A DNA stretch of 64,000 nucleotides from contig OY855905.1 in NCBI GenBank assembly GCA_963693305.1, positions 24,603,937 through 24,667,936 of the forward strand, written 5' to 3'. Within the stretch, counting starts at the first letter, position 1; each line of letters opens with the position of its first letter. The notes below the pieces were generated by a model. That model was given only the letters and a program-made list of their open reading frames with translations, did not search any database and was not told where the DNA came from. The stretch comes from Meandrina meandrites (taxonomy: Eukaryota; Cnidaria; Anthozoa; Scleractinia; Meandrinidae). Positions 1 through 11,314 of the stretch are shown here, one piece after another. The translations under genes were made by a program, and so were the position numbers.

Positions 1-790
1 ATTTTTTGTGAGTTTTCGATCTTTGTCTTGTTTCTGGATTAACGTGACAACCGCTTTTCTCTGCAAACCGAACATTTCTCCACATTTAAAGGACTCCTTT
101 ACACATTCTATAGATGAGTCACTGTTTAAGTTCTAACAGGTTTTATAAAATTCTATTCGAGTATTCCATCATTACCAGGTGATTTGTTATTTTGGAATTG
201 GAAGTTGTCTGGACTTCATTTCCTTAAGAGATATTTCACCTTTGCATGATTGTTTAAATTTTCTGGTAATTTAGGTATCAAGTATCTAAAAACGTTTCAC
301 TAATTTTGCTGTCCGTGTCGTTAAATTGTGATTTATACAGGTTGTGATAAGAGCGTTTTGTTCATCAAGTATTTTGAAGGAATCAGGTGTAACAGAACCA
401 CTTAAAGCAGTTTTCTGATATGCTTTTAAATGTTATTTTGTCTTTATTTGGGGCATAATGTTTTGTTCAGGCGTAAACTTTGTGTTCTGTATCTACTTTT
501 AATACAAGAAAAGGTACGAGGGAGCCTGTGATAGTGGTTTGAATTGTGCAATTATCTACGAAAATCCGTTCCTAATCAACACCGCAACTCCACAAGAATT
601 TGGGTTTCAATGTGAATAAACCATTTTGCCATCCCATTCGTACATCCATTGTTTCTCTCATTCCTTCTTGTGGGAAAATAACGTCTGCTTTTTTTTCTTT
701 TCGACACCACGTGAATATGCCTCAACAAACGTTTATGAAAATTATTTATGCCCCTTACGTTTGGGGAGACCAATTTAAATAAGTTTGCCA
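1..790 (-). repeat. LINE relic, copy A (RT and endonuclease pieces)
   Basis: Decayed non-LTR retrotransposon on the minus strand. The reverse complement of about 1-282 gives broken pieces of the start of a reverse transcriptase domain (an NNKSPGNDG-like block, then an EKQDKDRKF block). The reverse complement of about 505-790 gives the start of an APE-type endonuclease (NVRGINNF block, then an F-P-T-R-R-N-E-R block matching the usual FLQETHS region out of frame). Many stops and frameshifts are present. The same segments recur at 4507-4788 and 5374-5660. The style fits L1/Tx1-type elements; the clade is an inference. Confidence 0.7.
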
Positions 791-930
791 TAGATAGTTA
801 GATAGATAACTTTATTTTACATGGATAGAAACACTTGGCTCAGAAGTTAGTTTACAGGTTCTCCATGAAAATACATTAAAATAGAAATGTTTAACAATCT
901 ATTACAATCATATGCATGAAATACTACAGG
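791..930 (-). repeat. LINE 3' end with tetranucleotide tail
   Basis: Read on the minus strand this stretch ends in an AATAAAG-type signal followed by a short ATCT-rich tail (plus strand 791-815). The same stretch is repeated at 5661-5815. It looks like the 3' end of a non-LTR element whose tail is a microsatellite rather than poly(A). Confidence 0.45.
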
Positions 931-1127
931 ATTAAAACAAATCATCCATATCAAACTTTCGCTCCGGCTTTGGTGGACAATTGCACGATTGACTGTTTTG
1001 TATTTTGTGGAAATTGTTCCTGTTCTGAGATTTCATTTGGATGTGTACGCACATTTCTTTAAGGTACGGCTCGGCTTTTCTCCTCCAAACAAAATATAAG
1101 CTTACATACAAATAAATACATATGTTT

Positions 1128-1131
<4 letters not shown>

Positions 1132-1191
<60 letters not shown>
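1132..1191 (+). repeat. (CA)n microsatellite
   Basis: About 30 uninterrupted AC units. The open frame read through it (Cys-Val repeats on minus) is a product of the repeat and not a gene. Confidence 0.97.
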
Positions 1192-1193
<2 letters not shown>

Positions 1194-1288
1194 CAGTTCG
1201 TTATCTATTTACATGTTACAACTAATTATGCTAATATGTCGCAGCAACGGCGCAAGATTGTATTTTAAGGTGGCTCGATCTGGTTTTT

Positions 1289-2453
1289 GAGTGACGATAC
1301 CTTTCAACTTTAACCAACTACTGTACCTTCATAAAAGATCTGACAGAAAATCGATAGTGATAGCTACACTAGAGAAGGTTAAAGTTTTAGATGTCATTAA
1401 TTTTGTCGAAATCGGTGTTACCAAAGTAACGCTATGACGTCATGCCCCATTTTACATAACACCGAATAACTTGTCGTCAAGAGAAAATTTTAGAAAACGC
1501 TTCTTGAATCTTTGAGCTGACAAACTTGCCTTGAGGTCGGCAAAATGTAAAGAAATTTTAAGAGAGCGTTTTCGAGAAAATTTACTGCGAACTTTTAAAC
1601 CCTTAAAATAAATAAAAAAGATAACAATTACGAGATGTTATTGAAATGTTTCTATGCAATTGTAAATTGTGCCACTTTGTCTAGAACCTTTGTTACACAG
1701 TGCAAATGCATAGAAATTCAAAACAATGGAGATGCATAATTATAACAACAAGCCACCAGCCATGTTTACTAAAGTTTAGACTTCAAAATGACAGCCTTAG
1801 AACGTTTCAATAAACCTAAAACTCGGCGATTATTCGAAATATTGGTTAACCTTAAAGAATACGAAGTTTTAAAAATATCTATCTACCGCTTTTTAATTCG
1901 TAGCCATTTAATAAATGTAGGGTCTTGTTTTAAGAAAAGAGCAAAATAACACTCCACTCCAGTTCATATTCAAGCCCCTGTTTTTTTAGAAATCGAAAGA
2001 AACGATTTCTTTTTGATATTCTCGAAGTGAAAAAAGTTGCTATTAAATTAATTTAAGACCAAAATTGTATAGGTCAAGCAGTTTGGACACATATTTCAAT
2101 AGCATCTCGTAATTGTTATCTTTTTGTTTTATTTTAAGGGCTTAAAACTTCGCCCTAAATTTTCTCGAAAACGCTCTCTTATTTTTTTTTTTTAATTTTG
2201 CAGACCTCAAGACAAGTTTTTCAGCTCAAAGATCCAAGAAGCATTTTATACAATTTTCTCTTGACGACAAGTTATTCGGTGCTATGTAAAATGGGGCATG
2301 ACGTCATAACGTTGCTATGGTAACTCCAATTTCGACAAAGCCTATCTCATAAAAAACTTTGACTTTTTTGTAGTGCAGCTATAACAATCGATTTTCTGTC
2401 AGATCTTTTATGGTGGTACAGTAGTTGGTCAAAGTTGAAAGGTATCGTCACTC
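1289..2453. mobile_element. Inverted-repeat (fold-back) element, about 1.17 kb
   Basis: The arms 1289-1655 and about 2088-2453 are inverted, imperfect copies of each other (about 370 bp each). The outer end GAGTGACGATACC at 1289 is matched by its reverse complement ending at 2453. Shared inner blocks include the GACAAGTTATTCGGTG region and a CATGACGTCAT(G) block. The middle, about 430 bp, has no recognisable coding sequence. A TTAA precedes the left end at 1265-1268, but no matching TTAA is clear on the right. Superfamily not assigned. Confidence 0.7.
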
Positions 2454-2991
2454 CTGATAATAATTTGTTAAGCTGATAATTTGTTAATTGATTTTACGAT
2501 CATTATTTCGAGTTGGTGAATCATTTTAATTTTAGAATGAAATACTCTAATTAAAGGCGACACCCGCCGTGAAACAAACTTGAAGGCGACACACGCCATG
2601 AATGTATGTATTAGTGGAAAGGTGCCTCAGTTTTTTAAAAACTATTTTATTTTTAATCAAGATGTAACGCGTAGACAGACAAGCACTGAGGCGGCAAAGA
2701 AGTCTTTTTATTACTCTGGAGCTCAAATTTTAATTATTTTTATAACATGTAAATTCTAAATTTTCTATTTCAAATTGTCTGTAAATTTTTATCTCTTGTC
2801 GTTGATTTTTATATTTAATCTTTTTATCTAATTTTTATCAAATGTTTTTAAAGTATTGTAGGGTTTAGGAGTTTTTAATGTATTTTTCCTTTTAGTATTA
2901 GTTTTAGCAGGGCCTCTGTTGATAACAGTTTTAATTGTAAAGCTGAAAGAGTCACCCTGACGAAGTAAAGGTTTACTAACTAACATGAAAG

Positions 2992-3172
2992 CTAACTTGA
3001 AGGCGACACACGCCGTGAAACAAACTTGAAGGCGACACACGCCATAAAAACTAACTTGAAGGCGACATACGCCACAAACACAAACCTGAAGGCAACACCA
3101 TATAAACAAACTGGTAGAGCGACACACGCCATAATAGTAGCATGAGTGACACACGCCGTAAAAACTGATATG
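2992..3172. repeat. Minisatellite, unit about 29-30 bp
   Basis: Six or so imperfect copies of a unit containing GAAGGCGACACACGCC, with period about 29-30 bp and decay toward the right end. Two further copies lie 400 bp to the left at 2555-2605, so the array was probably split by an insertion or was once longer. The overlapping open frames are repeat products. Confidence 0.8.
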
Positions 3173-3179
3173 CAAGGCT

Positions 3180-3985
3180 AACAGGTTGACTAACGGCAGC
3201 TACACGCCAGACCGAACCTTGCCTGATACGTGGTAAAACAACAGAACGAGCAGCAATCAACAATGACAACATATATAACGAAAGAACTGGCTTACCTCCT
3301 TCCTAGAGGACAGAGCGGGATTAACGCGAGCAAACTGAAAAACATTTCCGGCTAAGCAAGCGGCTACAAATCTCTCGGTGGGATATCGACAGGGTCGTAA
3401 GCCATGAAGAAAGGAAGGTGCTCAGCGACGGAAACGAGGAAGGCAGAGCAAAAAAGTAGCTAAACCGAACTCTCGGGGCATGAACGCATATGAAAAAGCC
3501 CAGAAGTCGAGTGGGCGCATAAATACTATGCTCAACACCCAAGGGTATTACGGGAGCCTCCAAGGGCAAAAGGTGCTAATTCATGTAGCGCGCGAGGCCA
3601 TTTGGGAGCGAACATATCAATGAAAATAGGCCCATGTCTACCGTATGCGATATCCAACGCTTTGCTGCAGATATGGCGGTTGCTGTGGATCGCTAATAAC
3701 TCTCGTTTTCACGCCTCGCTTCTACGAGGCGACTGCGATGAAAAAATATAACACGTTTATTTATTGCATGCAGATATGTGAGCTGCGCGATATGCAGATC
3801 GCTGCGAATTTTCGCAATTTTGGTAAAAATCGTAATTATGGTAACACCATAGTAAAAAATCGTAATTTTTGACATTTTCGCAGTTGCGTTCAATCCTGGA
3901 CTCGCAATTTGCCAATTGAAATATGGTATGATAATGCTGTCAGTAATACCATAATAATACCATAATGATGTCTTGTAAACTGAGA
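3180..3985. other. No gene recognised
   Basis: GC-richer sequence from 3200 to 3620 carries a minus-strand open frame (3321-3569) without a recognisable domain. Bases 3800-3870 contain short repeats of a CGTAATTTTTG/GGTAACACCATAGT type. I see no splice-consistent exon here. Confidence 0.4.
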
Positions 3986-3989
3986 ACTT

Positions 3990-4788
3990 TACTTCTGGTT
4001 TTGAACTGTTGACTGCATGTCGGCATTAATTTTCAAATAAATTCAGTTGTTGAAATGAAAAGCTAGCCGGGGTTAGATTTGATAACACTGCAGTTGTATC
4101 GTCTGCATGTCGAAGAAGCTTTGCTTTATTTTTGCCTATTTTAATCCCCTCAATTTCAGGATTTTCACGAATGAAATTGCTAGGGCCACGAAAGAGACAG
4201 GGAGAAAAGGGGTGTCCCTATCTCACGTCCCGTTCTAAATAATCCGCTGCTACACCATTGTTGTTTACAGTTCTAAATATTTTGATAAATGCTTTATTTA
4301 TTAAGCCGGTCAGGGCCAAAATTAAAGGCTTTAAGACAGCTGAAAAGATAGTGCCATTTTAAGATGTCAAAAGTTCTTCTAAAATCAATGTTTTTATTAT
4401 CTGGGAATTCTATTCCAAAATCGACCTAACTGCCTCCCATAGTGGTTAGCCCGTTTGATTGTGATGGGTGTTTGGCATTACATTCGAAATCATTTTCCTG
4501 TCAACATTAATGCCATTTTTTGTGAATTTTCGATCTTTGTCTTGTTTCTCGATTAAAGTGATATCCGCTTTTCTCTGCAAACCGAACATTTCTCCACATT
4601 TAAAGGACTCCTTTACACATTCTATAGATGAGTCACTGTTTAAGTTCGAACAGGTTTTATAAAATTCTATTCGAGTATTCCATCATTACCAGGTGATTTG
4701 TTATTTTGGAATTGGAAGTTGTCTGGACTTCATTTCCTAAAGAGATATTTCACCTTTGCATGATGGTTTAAATTTTCTGGTTGGTTGC
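3990..4788 (-). repeat. LINE relic, copy B: reverse transcriptase region
   Basis: The minus strand shows degenerate reverse transcriptase blocks in the right order going from 4788 down to 3990: NNKSPGNDG-like, LIEKQDKDRKF-like, a shortened WRPISLLNVD-like block (only LNVD left), a GHPFSPCLF block (usual QGDPLSPYLF) near 4210, and HADD (usual YADD) near 4110. Each sits in a frame broken by stops. This is strong evidence for a dead LINE. The L1/Tx1 assignment is an inference from block wording. Confidence 0.8.
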
Positions 4789-5373
4789 TGGTTTTCACTG
4801 TCACGCCACAAAAAAGTAAATCCAAAACTATTAAGTGAAAAAACTCAAGAATATTATAGGGTGTAGAAAATTACCAGATATTCTGTTTGTCCAAGTCTCG
4901 GGTTTGTACGGTATTCCGTACTCGAGTTATCCGTCAAAATGTTCCACACAAATTTACAGAGCTCTGTATGGAAACGCCATGTTGGTGCCCATGCAGTTGG
5001 GCACCAACATGGCGGCCGGAAATCAATGAAAACATCTGGAATTCACTTCTGCTATAAAAGGCAGTTATATCACTCCAATGAACAAGTAAGCATTCACATA
5101 AACACTTCTCACGAAACCTCAACTGTTCATATTATTAAAAATCGTAGGATAAGGCATTATTTTGAAGCATACGTGACAACCTTCTGGCGGCCATCTTGAT
5201 GTCGTGTGGCGTGAAATTCCGAAATTCAAAATGGTCTATCTTAAAGACGGCGGCTGCTAAAAACCTTCAACAAGATATATATTAAGGATGTCTAATGGCC
5301 AGAGTGAAGGATAAAAACTCAGGGGTCTTGCGATTCTGGATTTTAGAATTTTGATGACGTCACGTGAAAACCA
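4789..5373. mobile_element. MITE-like DNA element, copy 1 (585 bp)
   Basis: Ends are inverted: TGGTTTTCAC at 4789 and GTGAAAACCA ending at 5373, with TGACG/CGTCA just inside. It has no coding capacity that I can support. A second copy at 8309-11741 is split by a larger transposon, which proves both are the same unit. This copy sits inside the LINE relic and replaces LINE sequence equivalent to 283-504 of copy A. A local inverted motif around 4975-5020 (GTTGGTGCCC... GGGCACCAAC) is internal. Confidence 0.8.
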
Positions 5374-5660
5374 CTTATACAAGGAAAGGTACGAGGGAGT
5401 CTGTGATAGTGGTTTGAATTGTGCAATTATCTACGAAAATCCGTTCCTAATCAACACCGCAACTCCACAAGAATTTGGGTTTCAATGTGAATAAACCATT
5501 TTGCCACCCCACTCTTACATCCATTGTTTCTCTCATTCCTTCTTGTGGGAAAATAACGTCTGCTTTTTTTTCTTTTCGACACCACGTGAATATGCCTCAA
5601 CAAACGTTTATGGAAATTATTTATGCCCCTTACGTTTGGGGACACTAATTAAAAAAAAGT
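5374..5660 (-). repeat. LINE relic, copy B: endonuclease N-terminus
   Basis: The minus strand from 5645 down carries the same APE-endonuclease start as copy A (NVRGINNF block). It is near-identical to 505-790, so the two LINE blocks are a duplication or recent copies of one element. Confidence 0.7.
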
Positions 5661-5815
5661 TTGCCATTGATAGTTAGATAGATTGATAACTTTATTTTAC
5701 ATGGATAGAAACACTTAGCTCAGAAGCTAGTTTACAGGTTCTCCATAAATAGAAATGTACAAGAATCTATTACAATCAAATGCGTGAAATACTACAGGAT
5801 TAAAAAAAATCATCT
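5661..5815 (-). repeat. LINE 3' end with tetranucleotide tail, second copy
   Basis: Near-identical to 791-930, with an AATAAAG-like signal and ATCT/ATTG-rich tail when read on minus. It directly precedes the endonuclease region of copy B, as in copy A. Confidence 0.4.
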
Positions 5816-5841
5816 ATGACTTTAAATTTTCAGAAAGTTAA

Positions 5842-6141
5842 GGCGGCTCTGAAACCGCTCCAGAGAATTTTTTTTAACTTTGCAAAGAGTTGCATCTTAA
5901 CATACCAATTATTATTCAATATTAAAAATGGGGGTCACCGGACTCGTTTTTGGATTATAAGTCCTAACAGGTAAAATTAAGGGGGTTTTAAACAAGTTAA
6001 ACTGTTGCTATGGTAACCACTGACGTCATGACAATCATGAAAATTTGTTGTTGTTATTGTAGCAGCAAACGATTAAGGTTTGTAGTACTGACCCATTAAG
6101 GTTTAAGAGCTGGAAAGTGCTGGAAACCGTTACGAGCCTCC
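5842..6141. mobile_element. Small TTAA-flanked element
   Basis: Flanked by TTAA at 5838-5841 and 6142-6145, with weakly inverted ends (GGCGGCTCTG left, CGAGCCTCC right). The TTAA target fits piggyBac- or Kolobok-type MITEs. It interrupts LINE-derived sequence, whose frame resumes to the right at 6146. Confidence 0.5.
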
Positions 6142-6145
6142 TTAA

Positions 6146-6507
6146 TTATACGCTCATTGTTATCGGCGATCAAATCCCCCATTCTAAGAATCCCTTTTTC
6201 TGCGAGTGCTATAAAATAGACAGACTTGCCTTCTAATAGAAATTAATTTATTGTTCCATAAAATGATATTTGAAAGGTCATTTCCATTTAGATCTTGCAT
6301 ACTTACGTGATTTACTGAAGAGCATTTTGCGAAACTTTTTAAGCATTCTTCATAAAATGTTGGCAGCTTTATTGGCAATTTCTTCAAATCAGAATTACAA
6401 CATAAAATAAATTTGCCTCCCACGGGTTTCAGATAATGCAGAAGGATTGTTTTCCAGCTGTGTGGTTGATCAGTTGCTAATTTTTTGCAACAAAGTATTC
6501 TTTGCAT
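6146..6507 (-). repeat. LINE ORF2 C-terminal fragment
   Basis: The minus strand holds about 120 codons resembling the region after the reverse transcriptase in L1/Tx1-type LINEs. Blocks are KLPTFYEECLKSF, LWNNKLISI and, after a frameshift, GILRMGDLI. These match the usual lPxFYxexL, ixNNxfI and GIxxxxDLi blocks by eye. It is decayed and not a gene of its own. Confidence 0.65.
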
Positions 6508-6509
6508 TT

Positions 6510-7490
6510 TAACTGTTATTATTCAATTACTAATGAAATCGATATTGCCGATAAACAAAAAAAACCTGAAATCATCAAAATCAATCAAACAAATTTTGTA
6601 AGACCCAGAATTCATCTAGAAACACCAATAAGAGCATCGCAAACTGAGTTTTCCCCCTGTTTATTTTAAGACAGATTCCTGTGTGGCACACATAAACAGC
6701 ACGATCCCAAAATGAAGCAAGGAGATAAACTGAAGAAAATTGGGTGTGAATCGGACCCGTCTATGGAGGTCTAAAAGCCAATTCGACTTTTGAGCTGTTC
6801 CGTATTCTTTCGTACGCTGTCAAAGCCTTTACTGACTTGGGTGCACCAGTTTGCTTTGTTTAAAGCATTATCCAAAATTAGTTCGAGCTTAATTGAAAGC
6901 ATACAAAAAGTATACACACGAAAACACTATCCCATGTTATTCTATGGCGAAGGATTGACTTTGAAAATAAGTGTTTTGAATTCACTTATCCCCAAACGAG
7001 GCAGAATAGTTTCTTTAGACCAGTTGCAACGGACCTGTCTATCATTTAATTTTTATACTGAAACACTCTTAACCTGCAATCCCTCGAATTTCTCTCACGA
7101 AGAGTTATCGCTCGAAACGTTACTTACAACATACAATAAGCTGGTCAGATGAATTGGCCCGTGTCTACCATATGCAGTATCCAAAGTTTTGCTGCAGATA
7201 TACGATCAATTGATCCAAATTTACTCGCTAATAATGAGATCAAGTTCTTCTCAAGCTTTAAAAGTTTGGTCGACAGTTTTTTTCTTCCCTATTCGCTAAA
7301 AATTCCAACAAAATTTCGCCCTTAATCATTTAGAAGACACCTAAATACCTTAACTCTATGCATGTGATACGGGGTATGCTTCGGAATAAGAATCAATGAA
7401 GGATAAATATTTAACGGTACAGGGAACATATACATGCAATGGTTTCAGTTGAAAACCAATTTATCCGCTATTAAATAGCAGATATTTCAA
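6510..7490. other. No gene recognised; one 120-codon open frame
   Basis: A plus-strand open frame at 6790-7152 encodes 120 residues without a motif I recognise, signal peptide or clear splice context. It may be old transposon protein or chance. The rest is AT-rich spacer. Confidence 0.3.
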
Positions 7491-7900
7491 AATTAGCCAT
7501 GTTCTAAACGAGCAGGGGACTGGGTACAAACATATTTTTTCTTGGTACGAACGTTCAATATCGATTGAATTTAAAATGGGGCATGTCATCTGAAAGAGCA
7601 TCCAAAAATTAGTAAATTTACCAAATTTGATGGTTATTGGTTTAAACACAAAGGCATGGTACACTTTTAAAATAAGAGAGCTTAGTGTGGATTGGAGGAC
7701 GCCTGTCCCTCCAATCCATACTAAGTGTACCATGCCTTTGGGTTTAAACCCATAACCGTCAAATTTGGTGAATTTACTAATGTTTGGATGCTCTTTTAGA
7801 TGACGTGCCCCATTTTTCAATTCAAACTATATTGCATGTTTGTACCGAAGAGAAAATATGTTCGTACCCAGTCCCCTGCTCGTTTAGAACATGGCTAATT
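7491..7900. mobile_element. Hairpin-type inverted repeat (about 410 bp)
   Basis: Left arm 7491-7698 and right arm 7701-7900 are inverted copies meeting at a central GGATTGGAGG...CCTCCAATCC. The left arm has an extra stretch of about 20 bp near 7668. Outer ends are AATTAGCCATG and CATGGCTAATT. It looks like a fold-back MITE; no target duplication is obvious. Open frames on both strands here are mirror products. Confidence 0.8.
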
Positions 7901-7904
7901 AGGT

Positions 7905-8308
7905 TATTTAGGATTTTTTTAAATACACCGGCCCAGGCCCCCAACTTCGCTATTTTTAAGACAGTCAGTGTCGTTAATAAATTCAATTTTGTCCATTTTT
8001 GGGACTATACTTTCCGACCTCTATCACATTTGACATCGGAAGACGCTAAATGTATGTGCTGGTGCCTTTTCGTTTTTTACTTCTTTTTTTTTTCTTGATA
8101 GTACCATGACGGGGTGAAAAAGTAGAGTTGCTCTACTTCCGTGCTTTTTGGTTTATTAGCCAAGAACCTAAATACAGAATTTGTAACATTACACTGTATT
8201 TACGATTTGTTTTGAATTGTTTCCTTATAATTAAAAAATAACTTATAACCACTTTTGATGGAGGAATTATAGTAAAAGATAAAGAAAATAATAGACCAAA
8301 CTAATTGC
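7905..8308. other. No feature seen
   Basis: AT-rich spacer between the hairpin element and the split MITE. No coding or repeat structure is supported. Confidence 0.5.
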
Positions 8309-8643
8309 TGGTTTTCACTGTCACGCCACAAAAAAGTAAATCCAAAGCTATTGAGTTAAAAAACTCAAGAATATTATAGGTTGTAGAAAATTAGTTGATA
8401 TTCTGTTTGTCCAAGTCTCGGGTTTGTACGGTATTCCGTACTCGAGTTATCCGTCAAAATGTTCCACACAAATTTACAGAGCTCTGTATGGAAACGCCAT
8501 GTTTGGGCACCAACATGGCGGCCGGAAATCAATGAAAACATCTGGAATTCACTTCTGCTATAAAAGGCAGTTATATCTCTCTCATGAACAAGTACGCATT
8601 CACATAAACACTTCTCACAAAACCTCAACTGTTCAGATTGTTA

Positions 8644-8847
8644 TAGCCTGCAAAGCAGGCGGTTTTGCGGAGGAAATGATTCGAAAACAGCGATTACGAA
8701 CGACCGGCCGCCATTTTGAACGCGCGAACAAGGGAGAAACTGGGGAGAGGAAAAAAGAGAAGGGAAGGGGGTGGGGGAGGGGAAAAAGGCGACAAGAGGG
8801 GGGGGGGGGGGGGTCTGGGGGTGGGAAGAACCGCCTGCCCGGAAACT
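8644..8847 (+). repeat. Left terminal inverted repeat of the 2.85-kb transposon
   Basis: Matches 11315-11490 in inverse. It is identical over the first 140 bp or so, then a G-rich stretch of different length (including a G run near 8799), then a shared CCGCCTGCCCGGAAA block. Confidence 0.88.
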
Positions 8848-8968
8848 AGGGCCAAGTGAATTTTCCGTCCACGGAGGGGCGGAAAATTCTGACTTGTCGT
8901 TACTGAAAGTTGTCAATCAATCTGTCAGCATCGGATACTATTTCTCCAGTCTGACTCTAGCTTGAAAG

Positions 8969-9388
8969 ATGGCGGAATACGAAGAATCTGTGAAAGATTG
9001 CATCGAAGCTGCAGTTGATCGCATCAACGAATTAAAAGAAGGCAATCGAAGGATTATCCTGAAAGAAGAACAGCTTTTAGCAGTAAAAGATCTGCTGAAT
9101 GGGAAGGATGTTTTAGCGATTCTTCCGACTGGTTTCGGAAAGAGCATGATATTTACTGTGTTCAGTTTTGCAAGAAGCGAGTTGTTGAACCGAGCAGGAA
9201 AGAATGACACAACCAGCGTCCTAGTCATTTCACCGTTAAAAAGCTTGATCGAAGATCAGATTTTGGAATTGCGTTCCATGAGTAGCACTGCCGAGGAGCT
9301 AAACAGCGGAAACATTTACGAAATCGCAGCGACACCACCGCAGTTCATCTACTGTACTGCCGAGGAGGCACTCGGAAAGAAATTGTGA
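8969..9388 (+). CDS. Truncated RecQ-like helicase (transposon-borne)
   Basis: 139 codons from ATG to TGA. Residues 26-60 hold the start of a superfamily 2 helicase core, with a Walker A motif at residues 54-59 (TGFGKS, here in LPTGFGKS). Residues 86-97 (VISPLKSLIEDQ) are motif Ia as in RecQ proteins. The frame stops before the DEAH box, and motifs III-VI and any RQC/HRDC region are absent; known RecQ cores need about 400 residues. The product therefore cannot be an active helicase, although ATP binding is possible. It lies inside the 8644-11490 transposon, so it is probably a cut-down remnant of a longer element-encoded helicase. An alternative is the first exon of a spliced gene: the frame runs into a minisatellite, and I see no convincing donor. 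Confidence 0.7.
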   Translation: MAEYEESVKDCIEAAVDRINELKEGNRRIILKEEQLLAVKDLLNGKDVLAILPTGFGKSMIFTVFSFARSELLNRAGKNDTTSVLVISPLKSLIEDQILELRSMSSTAEELNSGNIYEIAATPPQFIYCTAEEALGKKL

Positions 9389-9479
9389 CCTCTCACGCGA
9401 AAACATGCCTAACGGTATCCGTTCGAACGGCCGAACGCACGGCAAGCGAACGGATGAGAAACGGGTAGGCAAGCCGTTC

Positions 9480-9735
9480 GATACGGATAAAGCGAACGGC
9501 TGAACGGATGCAGAAAATTTTCGAACGGATGAGGTCGAACGGATGAAGAAAATTTTCCAACGGATGAGGTCGAACGGCTGAACGGATGAAGAAAATTTTC
9601 GAACGGATGAGGTCGAACGGCTGAACGGATGAAGAAAATTTTCGAACGGATAAGGTCAAACGGCTGAACGGCTGAAGAAAATTTTTGAACGGATAGGGTC
9701 GAACGGATGAACGGCTAAAGGAAATTTTCGAACGG
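9480..9735. repeat. Minisatellite, unit about 43 bp
   Basis: Five to six imperfect units containing GAACGGATGAGGTCGAACGG and GAAGAAAATTTTC. It follows the helicase stop by about 90 bp and lies inside the transposon. Shorter GAACGG motifs start at about 9420. Confidence 0.85.
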
Positions 9736-9739
9736 CTCC

Positions 9740-10626
9740 TACATGAACCAGTCCATACACGGCAACGGCGCTCTGTTTCCGCTCTATTTACATTTGCAGT
9801 CGCCGCCGAGAATGTAACACCACCGGCTGTTTATGAAGTCAAAATCTTTCGAATTACCTTGGTGCATTCCTGTTTTTTAAAAGAAAATAAATATCGAAGG
9901 GCAAAACAGCAGAAGCGTAGGTAAAAAGTAAAATAGCAATCGTGACAACGTGAGATAAGTCGACGGGCGAAAGCGTTGTTTAAAATTCACGTATATGTAT
10001 ACTTGAAAGGTATTATTACACGACAAATGTCTGGATATTTATTATTTCTTTCAACTTTGCCACACAGATCGGATATATAATGTTTTGATATATAATGTTT
10101 TGATCGTCAAGTTGTTTCCCCGCATACACATGTCCGGGACGGCGGGACGTAATGCACGTGCTTCATTTCTTAAAACTTTTCGATATTTACATGTAAGCCG
10201 CAAATATTAACACTGATCGCCGACCAAGCGATCTGAGCATCCAATTTCAAACTGACCGAAAAACGTTACAGTGAGATATAATGAAACGAAACTTCTAGCC
10301 GAACAACAAAGTAAACAACTCGTGGGAAGAAGCCGACATTTGCATAATCAACGATGAACGTTTCCCGAAAGATAACACACAAAATAATGTCATTGATTCC
10401 CTGATCTTCCGTAAAACTTTAATTCGATCGTCGTGAGCGTTCACAAACTTACATGTAAGAAACAAACTTTTTATGTGTTTGTTTTCATGACTACATATTT
10501 CAACTTTGCCGCGAATACCATAATCGCTGTCACGCTTGTTGACAGCCGTATTACAACTTATGAAGTTTTCATCCCGGTAAAAGCCAACTTGATTGAATAA
10601 AACTCAAGTCTTGAATAAAACGTTTA
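9740..10626. other. Internal non-coding part of the transposon
   Basis: No open frame or domain recognised. Bases 10075-10105 contain a short direct repeat (GATATATAATGTTTT twice). It probably includes the 3' untranslated region of the minus-strand ZAD-like gene. Confidence 0.4.
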
Positions 10627-11184
10627 TCAATAATCGAAAGATAGCTCAGGAGCAGAAAAAGAACCGTGATTATAATATTCCTTGCTCTGGCTAAACAACA
10701 ATGTTTTCTTAGCGGGCGGACGACATGTTTTGATGTCTGTAGATTTCGCGCCTTTCCTGAATCGAGGGCTTCGATCTGGAGAATTCACCGAAGTGGGAAG
10801 TTGGCGCTTGAATCTCTCGGTGTCGCTGGAATTTGCAGCCTGGTCGTTGGCTTTATTGATTGATAACACTTGCTGCTTCACCGCATGAGCGTTTCTCACT
10901 TTTCTGCCGCATGGTTTGCAAACACGATCGGATAAATGGTCAGATTTTACCACTGGCGTTTCGATCAGTTCTTCGCAGAGCTCTGCTAGCGGTCGAGAGC
11001 TACAATCTTTTCTGTTCGATTCTTTGAATAGGTTTTCCGTTGAAATATATTCAATCTTTTCAAAGTCACCGAATTTTCGTTTTAGCGCACAGTTACACAA
11101 TCTGCAAAAGTCGTTTATGGTCTCCTCTTTAGGTTTTCTTCCCCTCTTTACCGGTTTCTTTGGAGTTTCTCTTTTATCCGCCAT
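10627..11184 (-). CDS. ZAD-like zinc-finger protein with AT-hook-like motif
   Basis: 185 codons, intact, starting 130 bp inside the right inverted repeat. The basic N-terminus has an AT-hook-like RGRKP at residues 14-18. Cysteine pairs at residues 27/30 (CRLC) and 89/92 (CKPC), 58 residues apart, fit the C-x2-C...C-x2-C layout of ZAD (zinc-finger associated) domains, which fold around one zinc and often dimerise. The C-terminal half is polar and has no further fingers. As part of a transposon it may bind element ends or partner proteins; that is an inference. It converges on the helicase fragment. A host regulator captured by the element is the alternative. The ZAD reading rests on cysteine spacing alone and has not been checked by profile search. 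Confidence 0.65.
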   Translation of the reverse strand: MADKRETPKKPVKRGRKPKEETINDFCRLCNCALKRKFGDFEKIEYISTENLFKESNRKDCSSRPLAELCEELIETPVVKSDHLSDRVCKPCGRKVRNAHAVKQQVLSINKANDQAANSSDTERFKRQLPTSVNSPDRSPRFRKGAKSTDIKTCRPPAKKTLLFSQSKEYYNHGSFSAPELSFDY

Positions 11185-11314
11185 GAGCTGTCATGTTCCA
11201 CGTGAGTTTGTTTTCAATTCACGCTTGATAGCCCATTTGACACTACGACATTTGACACTACGCTGACACTACGCTGACAGATCGCTGATTGGAGGTGGTG
11301 TCTTCAGAATTTAA

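Noticed and set aside
932..1189. Cys-Val-rich protein on minus
   Set aside because: It is a reading of the CA microsatellite.
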